Positions 6,685 through 13,832 of a stretch of DNA of 24,335 nt are shown here, piece by piece. The DNA comes from CAYSRM01 sp964475205 (GTDB lineage Bacteria; Verrucomicrobiota; Kiritimatiellia; UBA8416; CAYSRM01). How positions within the stretch are numbered: position 1 is the stretch's first letter; each line of letters opens with the position of its first letter. The notes beneath the pieces were generated by a model. It did no database searches and was not told where the DNA came from. It saw only the letters and a list, made by a program, of their open reading frames with translations. Location: contig CAYYVQ010000049.1 in NCBI GenBank assembly GCA_964475205.1, positions 1 to 24,335 of the forward strand, read 5' to 3'. Position numbers and translations under genes: made by a program.

Positions 6685-8070
6685 ATGGCAATGAGGTATA
6701 TAAGCACGAGGGGCGGCGTGAAGCCCATGCGTTTCACCAATGCGGTGATGAGCGGGCTGGCGGATGATGGCGGGCTTATTCTTCCTCAGAAGATCCCGGT
6801 TGTTACTGACCGTTTTGACGAATGGCAGAACCTGGAATATCCGCAGCTTGCCAATGCTGTCATGGATCTTTATTCGGATCTTGATCCGGGAATCCAGTGG
6901 AAGATTATCCAGGACAGCTACAGACAGTTTCGATCTCCGCAAGTGGCGCCTGTAATAAGAGTCGGCGACATTAGGGTACTGGAGCTTTTTCACGGTCCGA
7001 CACTTGCCTTCAAAGACATTGCTCTCCAGTTTCTTGGCCGGCTTTTTGAGCACATTCTCAGTTCCCGACATGAGCATATGAATGTTCTGGGTGCGACCAG
7101 CGGCGATACCGGCAGCGCTGCTATATATGGTGTAAAGGGCCGGGGGCGCATGAGCATCTTTATTCTCCATCCTGCAGGCCGGGTCACACCTGTGCAGGAA
7201 CGCCAGATGACAACCGTAATGGACGAAAATGTTCATAACCTGGCTGTTGACGGGTCCTTTGACGATTGCCAGCGGATAGCAAAGGAGATCTTCTGTGATC
7301 TGGATTTCAAGAACAGGTATCATCTCGGGTCGGTAAATTCAATTAACCTGGCCAGGCTCCTGCCTCAAATTGTGTACTACTTTTACGCTTTCTTTAGAGT
7401 AAAAAAAGAGACCGGTTGCCGGAAGGTTTCGTTTTCGGTCCCGACGGGAAATTTCGGCGATATTTTTGCCGGTTATATGGCTTGTCAAATGGGCCTGCCT
7501 ATGGATCAGTTGATTCTTGCCACCAACGAAAACGATATTCTGCATAGGTTTTTCAGCACAGGAATATACAGCATCGGATCGGTAAAACCAACGATAAGCC
7601 CCTCGATGGATATACAGGTTGCGAGTAATTTTGAGCGCTACCTGTTCTATCGCATGGGCTCTGATCCAGACAGAGTGACAGAGGCCATGGAAAGGTTTCG
7701 GATGGATGGATCAATACAGATAGAATCACAGAAAGGCGCTGCTGTGGATCCGTTGATAATCTCCGGCAGGAGTGACGAGCAAACGGCGCTGAATACTATC
7801 CGAAAGTATCATGTTGATCACGGGTACCTCATGGATCCGCATACGGCAGTCGGTGTCAGCGTCGCGGAGCGCCTGGCGTCTGATAATATTCCTGTTATAT
7901 GTCTGGCAACCGCGCATCCCTCCAAGTTTCCCGAAGCGATAAACCGGGCTACAGGTGAAAATATTGCGCATCATCCTGTGATAGATGCTCTTGAAGGCAA
8001 GCCATCCAGGCTGCAAAGTCTGCCGCCTGAAACATCTGCTGTAAAAGACTTTATTGCAGCTTCAGCTTAG
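6685..8070 (+). CDS. thrC: Threonine synthase
   Basis: This is a PLP-dependent enzyme converting O-phospho-L-homoserine to L-threonine, the last step of threonine biosynthesis, in the cytoplasm. The 461-residue product starts with the typical RYISTRGG. Lys110 in GPTLAFKDIALQF is the expected PLP-binding lysine. LGATSGDTGSAA (135-146) and SVPTGNFGDIFAG (251-263) are the phosphate- and cofactor-contacting loops. Length and motifs fit the longer, E. coli/yeast-type class of threonine synthases. ATG 6685 was chosen with AGGA at 6669-6672; ATG 6691 is also possible and gives the commoner MRYIST start. Neighbours are not threonine-pathway genes. Confidence 0.96.
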   Translation: MAMRYISTRGGVKPMRFTNAVMSGLADDGGLILPQKIPVVTDRFDEWQNLEYPQLANAVMDLYSDLDPGIQWKIIQDSYRQFRSPQVAPVIRVGDIRVLELFHGPTLAFKDIALQFLGRLFEHILSSRHEHMNVLGATSGDTGSAAIYGVKGRGRMSIFILHPAGRVTPVQERQMTTVMDENVHNLAVDGSFDDCQRIAKEIFCDLDFKNRYHLGSVNSINLARLLPQIVYYFYAFFRVKKETGCRKVSFSVPTGNFGDIFAGYMACQMGLPMDQLILATNENDILHRFFSTGIYSIGSVKPTISPSMDIQVASNFERYLFYRMGSDPDRVTEAMERFRMDGSIQIESQKGAAVDPLIISGRSDEQTALNTIRKYHVDHGYLMDPHTAVGVSVAERLASDNIPVICLATAHPSKFPEAINRATGENIAHHPVIDALEGKPSRLQSLPPETSAVKDFIAASA

Positions 8071-8096
8071 CGGCCCATACGGGAAAAGGGGGCCCT

Positions 8097-8190
8097 ACCA
8101 CAGAGACACTGAGGCACGGAGAAGATGTCGCGTGATTGCAATGCGGACCTCTTTCTGTGGCATGGCTCCAAGGCTCCGTGCCTCTGTGGT
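8097..8190. repeat. Inverted pair of 8-mer repeats (CACAGAGA type)
   Basis: The left arm has three tandem 8-mers: CACAGAGA, CACTGAGG and CACGGAGA (8099-8122). The right arm (8174-8190) is CTCCGTGCCTCTGTGGT, an inverted copy of two units. The arms enclose about 50 bases with no recognised gene. The unit parallels the 9-mer CACGGATTA repeats elsewhere but is one base shorter. Confidence 0.65.
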
Positions 8191-8217
8191 GAGCTTTCTT
8201 ATGCATGGGATGGTAGT

Positions 8218-8233
8218 GAACCTGATCTATTTA
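8218..8233 (-). repeat. TAGATCAGGTT motif, copy overlapping a gene start
   Basis: On the minus strand this reads TAAATAGATCAGGTTC. It lies just after the 8-mer inverted pair and reaches the first base of the ATG chosen for the YkgJ-like gene, so it occupies the place where a ribosome-binding site would be expected. Confidence 0.5.
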
Positions 8234-8586
8234 TGAAAAAAGTCAAACAAGTTAAAGGACAAAATTCAGCGAAAGAGTTTTCATGTCTGCAATGCGGCAA
8301 CTGTTGCCGTGTAGGTGGCTATGTTTACCTCACCTCAGAGGATATCGACAACATCGCTGAGCATCTCGGCATGGAAATCCGGGAATTCATTGCCAGGTAC
8401 ACCCGCCTGGCAAGCGGCAGGAACTCCCTGAGTTTGACAGAAAAAGCCGATGGGTCATGTGTGTTTCTTTCGCCGGAATCAAAATGTGGCATTGAAGCGG
8501 AAAAACCTCTTCAATGCCGCAATTTTCCCCTGAAATGGCGTTTTAGCGATGCGGCCAGCATATGCCCTGGTTTGAAAAGTGATTGA
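8233..8586 (+). CDS. YkgJ-family cysteine-cluster protein
   Basis: This is a 117-residue protein of the YkgJ/UPF0153 type, predicted to bind zinc or an iron-sulfur cluster through conserved cysteines. Eight cysteines are visible: four in CLQCGNCC at 18-25, then Cys76, Cys85, Cys95 in QCRNFPL and Cys111 in ICPG, which is the family arrangement. The exact function of the family is not established. The open frame extends upstream to ATG 8125, but that part is repeat sequence, so I start at ATG 8233 (MKKVKQ). No good ribosome-binding site precedes it because the TAGATCAGG motif runs up to the ATG. It may be co-transcribed with the following rnr gene. Confidence 0.8.
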   Translation: MKKVKQVKGQNSAKEFSCLQCGNCCRVGGYVYLTSEDIDNIAEHLGMEIREFIARYTRLASGRNSLSLTEKADGSCVFLSPESKCGIEAEKPLQCRNFPLKWRFSDAASICPGLKSD

Positions 8587-8661
8587 CGGGGCTCAATAAA
8601 AATCGAATGTTGTATAGGCCGGTGCCTGGAATGAGAGCCGACAGCAAAGGAATGGGAAAGC

Positions 8662-10800
8662 ATGACGTATAATAAGAAGAGCAGAAGCCTGACTGCGAGA
8701 ATCAACGATTTACTGGGCGGCGCAGCGATACCGCTGTCGCAAAAGGAAATAGTTTCTCAACTGAAACTAAAGGGAAAAGAGAAAAAAAAGCTGCAGAAGG
8801 CGTTAAACAGGCTGCTTTCAGACGGGAAAGTTTTAAAACTTCCGGACAACAAGTACACACCAGGCGCTCCGGCTGATCTATCGGCAGGTATAATCCGCTT
8901 TCTGCGTTCTGGAGAAGCGCTGGTAGCAACCGAAGGCGCCCCCAGGACCATCCGGATCGGAAAGGATGATGCCTCAACAGCTTTGCCTGGCGATAGAGTT
9001 CTCGTGAGTTTTACCGAGGGCGGCAAGGGCAATGCGAAGTCTCCTGACCTGAAGAACGCTTCCCCGAGAGGGAAAGTGGTGGAGATTCTGAAAAGAAACT
9101 GCTTAGAGTTAGTTGGCACACTGCATGCAACCCGGAATTTCCATTATGTCTCGCCGTTAAATCCATCGTTTAAACACGACTTCTACGTGCCAGATACCGG
9201 GAAAGCCAAAGCGGGGGACAGGGTTTTGATTCGTTTTCTTGAATGGCATAACCGGAACCTTAATCCCGAAGCTGAAATCGTTGAGGTTTTCGGGCCCGTA
9301 ACGAATCCTTCGCTGGATACTGTCGCAGTAATACGCAACTTTTCCATCAGGGACGAATTTCCACGGGAGGTTATTGATGCAGCTTCAGCAAGCTGCCGAA
9401 AGGCGCGCGATAAATCAGGCCGTGATGATCTCACGGGAAAGACGATTATTACCATAGATCCTGAGCAGGCAAAGGACTTCGATGATGCGCTTTCATTAGA
9501 GAAAGCGGGCAACGGCAATTTGACTCTTGGCGTTCATATAGCAGATGTGTCGCACTTTGTTGAGCGCGGCAGTAGTCTCGACAGGGAAGCGAATGAGCGG
9601 GGCAACAGTGTTTATCTGCCCGACAAGGTGATTCCCATGCTGCCGGAAGAACTTTCGAATAACGTATGCAGTCTCATGCCGAAAGTTGACCGCCTGGCTT
9701 TCTCGGTTTTTCTTACTTTTGACAAGACAGGAAAATGTATTGATACGGATTTCAAAAAGACGGTTATCCGGTCAAGCCATCGTTTCACATACAAGGAAGT
9801 CAGTTCTATCCTTGATGGCAAAAAGAATGAAAAGGCCCCGGGCAAGGCTTTGAAGCTTGTCAAAGATCTGTGGAAGCTGGCAGCAAAACTCCGGAAGCAA
9901 AGACTTGCCAATAATGCGCTTGATTTTGATCTGCCTGAAACCGAAATAGTAGTCAACAGGAAAGGCCTGATTTCGGAGATAAGAAAAGTGACGCACGACG
10001 AATCTCATCAGCTTGTGGAAGAGTGCATGCTGGCGGCCAATGAAGCAGTCGCGACAAAACTGGAAAGCCGCAAAATACCCCTGATATACAGGATTCATGA
10101 GCCGCCAAGGGCGGAAAAACTCCAGGATGTGGCCAGTGAACTGGCCGGCATGGGATATACAGCGGGCAATCTTGCTTCCAGGCAGAATCTGGCAAAACTG
10201 GTGACGAAGGTTAAAGGCGACCCTCTGGAGCATCATGTGCATACAGCTATTCTGCGCTGCATGAACCGGGCGATTTATTCTACCCGAAACGTCGGCCATT
10301 TCGGATTGGCGAAGGATACATACACACATTTTACTTCGCCCATCAGACGCTACACGGACCTTGTAGTCCATCGCCAGCTTGCTTCATATCTAAAAGAGAA
10401 ATCAAGGCCGCTGTACAACAAGAACCAGGTTTCCGCCATTGCCATGAACTGCACCGCCAGAGAGCAGACTGCCGAAGAAGCTGAATCAACCCTGGTTGAG
10501 ATCAAGAAGTACCGGTATCTGAACCAGGAGTTGATGAAAAAGAAGCGTCCGTCGCACGAGGCTGTTGTGGTAAACGTCACCAGCTTCGGTATGTTTGTTG
10601 AGCTGGAGGATATCGATGTCCAGGGACTGGTTCACATATCAGACATATCCAGCAAGTATGTTCGCTATGATCGAAGGTATCAGGCGCTAAGGGCGGGGAA
10701 AAAATCATTCAAGCTGGGCAGCAGACTGAAGGTTCGTCTACACTCCGTAAATTTTGAGGAACGAAAAATAGATTTCAAAATCGTTTCGCAGGCGACATAG
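8662..10800 (+). CDS. rnr: Ribonuclease R
   Basis: This is a processive 3'-to-5' exoribonuclease that degrades structured RNA and takes part in rRNA and mRNA turnover. The 712-residue product has an N-terminal winged-helix-like domain at about 8-65, two cold-shock/OB domains between about 70 and 215, the RNB catalytic domain from about 250 to 590, and a C-terminal S1 domain from about 625 to 710. The RNB metal-binding aspartates are in IDPEQAKDFDDA (Asp266, 272, 274, 275), followed by VHIADVSHFV. The S1 domain includes VTSFGMFVEL and GLVHISDIS. Length matches the family. An AAAGGAA precedes the ATG. No stress or toxin genes are adjacent. Confidence 0.96.
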   Translation: MTYNKKSRSLTARINDLLGGAAIPLSQKEIVSQLKLKGKEKKKLQKALNRLLSDGKVLKLPDNKYTPGAPADLSAGIIRFLRSGEALVATEGAPRTIRIGKDDASTALPGDRVLVSFTEGGKGNAKSPDLKNASPRGKVVEILKRNCLELVGTLHATRNFHYVSPLNPSFKHDFYVPDTGKAKAGDRVLIRFLEWHNRNLNPEAEIVEVFGPVTNPSLDTVAVIRNFSIRDEFPREVIDAASASCRKARDKSGRDDLTGKTIITIDPEQAKDFDDALSLEKAGNGNLTLGVHIADVSHFVERGSSLDREANERGNSVYLPDKVIPMLPEELSNNVCSLMPKVDRLAFSVFLTFDKTGKCIDTDFKKTVIRSSHRFTYKEVSSILDGKKNEKAPGKALKLVKDLWKLAAKLRKQRLANNALDFDLPETEIVVNRKGLISEIRKVTHDESHQLVEECMLAANEAVATKLESRKIPLIYRIHEPPRAEKLQDVASELAGMGYTAGNLASRQNLAKLVTKVKGDPLEHHVHTAILRCMNRAIYSTRNVGHFGLAKDTYTHFTSPIRRYTDLVVHRQLASYLKEKSRPLYNKNQVSAIAMNCTAREQTAEEAESTLVEIKKYRYLNQELMKKKRPSHEAVVVNVTSFGMFVELEDIDVQGLVHISDISSKYVRYDRRYQALRAGKKSFKLGSRLKVRLHSVNFEERKIDFKIVSQAT

Positions 10801-10851
10801 AAATGAACGCGGAATTTCCAATGATGAAGGTGAAAACAAAAAGGAGATACA

Positions 10852-11859
10852 ATGACGGTATCTAATAAGAAGGCTATCTATTTTAAGCAAAAGGATGGCG
10901 GGCTGCCGCAGGATTTTTTTAACGCTGTTGCGCGTTTACCAGGCCTTGAAGTGGAGTGTGTTGAAGATTGGGAATCAATGGACGAGGATACTTTGCTCGA
11001 ACGCATACGCCAGGCTGATATTGTTCTGGCTTCGCGCGCTCCGCGGATACCCGACAAGGTGGCTGATGATCCGGGCAAATTGAAGTATATCTGTTATCTG
11101 CATGGAACTATGTGGAAGGTTATCGGGTTGCCCATTATCCGTTCGGACATAAAGGTTACCAACTGGGGCAACCGCAGCGGGTATGGCCTTGCGGAGAATT
11201 CCCTGGCGCTTTTGATGGCTATGTTAAAGGATTTTCCGAAACGGATTCTCGCTGTGCGCAACGGGGCGGGGCGCGGGATTCACAGTACGGGCGGTATGCT
11301 GAAAGGAACGCGAATCGGAGTCTACGGGTTTGGTTTTGCCGGTAAGGAATTTGTTCGCCTTTTGCAGCCTTTTGACACAGAATTGAAAGTTTTTGACCCG
11401 TATGTCGAGTCTGTTCCGGAATCCTGCATCCGGGTTTCCTCTCTGGAAGACCTTTTTGAAGGATCCCATGTTATCGTGATTCATGCGGGTCTCACGAAAG
11501 AGACCAGGGGCACTGTAAGCCGAGAATTGCTTTCAAAGCTGCCGGATCAAGGTATCGTGATCAACACTGCGAGAGGCGCGATTATTGACCAGGAGGCGCT
11601 TTTTGATGAATTACGGTCGGGAAGGCTCAGGGCCGGCCTGGATGTTCTGTGGCCGGATGATCTGCCTGAGGACCATGAGGCCCGGCAGTGGGAGAATCTG
11701 ATGTGGACATGTCATCAGATCTCTGGCAAACCCTGGCCGGGCGAAAAGCCCGATGTAGAGGATCAGTTTGGTGTGTTCCTGGACAACATCCGCGCATTTC
11801 TTAAAGGTGAACCATTGAAATTTGAAATTGATGAGACGCGTTATTCCAGAATGACCTGA
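10852..11859 (+). CDS. D-isomer-specific 2-hydroxyacid dehydrogenase
   Basis: This is an NAD(P)-dependent dehydrogenase of the 2-hydroxyacid family (335 residues), which interconverts 2-oxoacids and D-2-hydroxyacids. The Rossmann motif is GFGFAG at 159-164, followed by an acidic residue in KVFDPY. The catalytic Arg is Arg241 in NTARGA and the His is His288 in TCHQISGK. By alignment to the usual DVFxxEP motif the catalytic Glu position holds Asp269 (DVLWPDD), a conservative but notable change. An AAGGAG lies seven bases before the ATG. The next gene is 58 bases downstream on the same strand and starts with a very similar leader, so the two are probably one operon. Substrate cannot be told from sequence; a sugar-acid substrate is plausible from context. 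Confidence 0.88.
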   Translation: MTVSNKKAIYFKQKDGGLPQDFFNAVARLPGLEVECVEDWESMDEDTLLERIRQADIVLASRAPRIPDKVADDPGKLKYICYLHGTMWKVIGLPIIRSDIKVTNWGNRSGYGLAENSLALLMAMLKDFPKRILAVRNGAGRGIHSTGGMLKGTRIGVYGFGFAGKEFVRLLQPFDTELKVFDPYVESVPESCIRVSSLEDLFEGSHVIVIHAGLTKETRGTVSRELLSKLPDQGIVINTARGAIIDQEALFDELRSGRLRAGLDVLWPDDLPEDHEARQWENLMWTCHQISGKPWPGEKPDVEDQFGVFLDNIRAFLKGEPLKFEIDETRYSRMT

Positions 11860-11917
11860 ACAGCAAAAATTTTTCGACTATCAGCGTCTTCAGTATTTCA
11901 CAGAGGGAGAAGATACA

Positions 11918-12688
11918 ATGGACAGATCATACAAAGACGATATTTACCTGGGGACAGTTCTGCTTGAAAAGAACCGCTGGCTTGATGGCGAGCGAATACC
12001 CAGTTTTTCAGTCTCAGATTGGACTGATCGATTTAATGAAGCTGGGTTTGACGGACTGGAATTATGGCAGAATCATGCTTTTCTGGCAGATGCTGATGAA
12101 AGGGAAAAGCTTCGGCATGCTTCAGTTCCTGTGAAAATTTTCAATTCTTATAACCGTTGCGGCAGAGAAACCCGCGATGAACGCGAGCGGGCTGCGGAAA
12201 TGGTTGAATTTTTTGGTGCGGAAGGCATGAAGTTCAATTTCGGCAAAGACCCGGACCGGCACGAGGAATATTGTGAAACGGTAAAAGAGTGGCGCGACAT
12301 GCTGCCGGAAGATTTTCGCTTTTTATGTGAATGCCATGGCGGAACTACAATTGAAAACCCTCGTAAAGCCGCTGAAACTTTTGAAAGACTAGGGGCGGAT
12401 AAATACGAAATTATCATTCATGGGTTTGGAGGAGATGATCAGAGTATTAAAGACAGGTTTGATCTTTTCGGCTCGCGCATAACTCACATACATGCGAATC
12501 TGTCTTCAGGAAATATAACTGAGGATTTTATTCAAAGGCGGTTGGATCTGCTTCGTGAAACGGGTTTTAACGGGTCGTTTACGATTGAGTTTACGAGGGG
12601 AGTCGGTGACGAGGACGAAGATATAGATTCCCTGTTCGGAAATGCTGTTCGAGACGCCAAAACGCTTTGCAAGCTACTGAGCAAATAA
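11918..12688 (+). CDS. Sugar phosphate isomerase/epimerase-like TIM-barrel protein
   Basis: This 256-residue protein belongs to the xylose-isomerase-like TIM barrel family, which holds sugar isomerases, epimerases and related enzymes that bind a divalent metal. Candidate metal or catalytic residues in the expected strand ends are Glu48 (GLELW), Glu138 and His140 (CECHGG), His168 (IIHGFG), His190 and His192 (ITHIHANL) and Glu224 (TIEF). No signal peptide is present, so it is cytoplasmic. It follows the dehydrogenase gene with a GGGAGAAG ribosome-binding site. Its 3' end converges on the phosphomannose-isomerase-like gene, with only 10 bases between the stop codons. The substrate is unknown. 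Confidence 0.8.
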   Translation: MDRSYKDDIYLGTVLLEKNRWLDGERIPSFSVSDWTDRFNEAGFDGLELWQNHAFLADADEREKLRHASVPVKIFNSYNRCGRETRDERERAAEMVEFFGAEGMKFNFGKDPDRHEEYCETVKEWRDMLPEDFRFLCECHGGTTIENPRKAAETFERLGADKYEIIIHGFGGDDQSIKDRFDLFGSRITHIHANLSSGNITEDFIQRRLDLLRETGFNGSFTIEFTRGVGDEDEDIDSLFGNAVRDAKTLCKLLSK

Positions 12689-12702
12689 ACCGGGCGGTTT
12701 AT
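12685..12702. terminator. Palindromic hairpin between convergent genes
   Basis: ATAAACC at 12685-12691 pairs perfectly with GGTTTAT at 12696-12702 around a GGGC loop. Each arm contains the stop codon of one of the two convergent genes. No long T-run follows on either side, so this is a candidate bidirectional terminator rather than a strong one. Confidence 0.45.
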
Positions 12703-13832
12703 ACGGAGAGGGGCGGCAGACATCTCGCCGCCTCTATCTCGCCGGATAATGTGACATTGTTGCAGTCTGCAGGCAGCAGGATCTTGTCCCACAGCTTAAG
12801 CGATAGTTCAGAGTTTCCGGCTTTGAGATGGCCGTTTCCAGCGACTATAAGAAGGACGGAGAAGCGGTCATTGTTTGCAATTGAAAAGGAACCTTTTACC
12901 CTGATTCTGCTTATTTCAAGCCGATCGGTTTCCGGCCTTCCAAGCAGTCGGATCTCTGAACCATGCTCATCCCCGGCTATTGGAACCGGTTTCGGGCCGA
13001 ATCGCCGCGGAACCTCTTCTGTTGAAACCGGAGTGTAGTCAAACATGTCCAGTACCTCTTCTATTTCCAGTCCCATGCACTGGGATTTCGGGTCGTTCTT
13101 AAGACCGCCATGGCTGAATTCACAACGAACCACCCAATCGCTTGGCTCCATAACTTCGATCATGAACAAGCCCGGCCCTATGGCATGGGGTACACCACCT
13201 TCAACTAGAAGAACATCGCCTTTCCTGACCGGAACCTTTCTGAAACAGGACATCATGGCTTCTTTATCCTGTTCCCGAAGTATTCGTCCCCATTCCGAGG
13301 GTTCAGGCGGATCCTGGAACCCGAAAAGAACCCATGAATCTTTGTCATCTCGAGCGTTCAAAAACCACCATGCCTCGGTTTTTCCGTTCGGGGAGTTGAG
13401 ATGTTTCTTTGCCCATTCGACCGTTGGATGCGCCTGGACCTGGAGTCGTTCGGTCGAGTCGAGATATTTGACCAGAAGCTGAGGTTGAGCGCCATATGCT
13501 TCCACGTGGGCTTTGCCGAGCATCGCTGCGGGATTATTGGCGATCATCTTATCCATGGATATAAGCGTTCCGTCGGGAGCTTGAGCCGTCCCGATGCCTT
13601 CAACAACGTTTTCCCTTCCGGCGTTAATTGCTCTTGTTGCAGATGCAATCCAATCTTCGGGGAAATGGTCATCACAGGGATTATCTTTTCCCTCAATTGA
13701 ATCGAGGATTTTTCCGCCCTTGTATGTTCGCCAGACACGGTTTGGCGGGAGTCTATAGGGCTGTTTGTAATCGATCAAGGACATAGAACGTGATGCTTTT
13801 TTGAATGTGTTTATTCCTACTTTGTTTTCCAT
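12699..13832 (-). CDS. manA: Type I phosphomannose-isomerase-like enzyme
   Basis: This is a cupin-fold enzyme of the type I mannose-6-phosphate isomerase family, which interconverts mannose 6-phosphate and fructose 6-phosphate with a bound zinc. The 377-residue product carries zinc-ligand candidates Gln133 and His135 in QVQAHP, Glu153 in KTEAWW and His216 in GGVPHAIGPG. Only the cores of the two cupin domains are recognisable. Its ATG lies within the last 16 bases of the upstream lyase gene in a different frame, so translation is probably coupled to the lyase. ATG 13784 (MSLIDYK) is an alternative start, but no ribosome-binding site precedes it. Coupling to a lyase suggests a role in handling the released sugar, so the true substrate may not be mannose 6-phosphate. 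Confidence 0.8.
   Translation of the reverse strand: MENKVGINTFKKASRSMSLIDYKQPYRLPPNRVWRTYKGGKILDSIEGKDNPCDDHFPEDWIASATRAINAGRENVVEGIGTAQAPDGTLISMDKMIANNPAAMLGKAHVEAYGAQPQLLVKYLDSTERLQVQAHPTVEWAKKHLNSPNGKTEAWWFLNARDDKDSWVLFGFQDPPEPSEWGRILREQDKEAMMSCFRKVPVRKGDVLLVEGGVPHAIGPGLFMIEVMEPSDWVVRCEFSHGGLKNDPKSQCMGLEIEEVLDMFDYTPVSTEEVPRRFGPKPVPIAGDEHGSEIRLLGRPETDRLEISRIRVKGSFSIANNDRFSVLLIVAGNGHLKAGNSELSLKLWDKILLPADCNNVTLSGEIEAARCLPPLSV

Noticed and set aside
8125..8232. Upstream part of the YkgJ-like frame
   Set aside because: The first 36 codons are translated repeat sequence and lack family similarity, so the start was placed at 8233.
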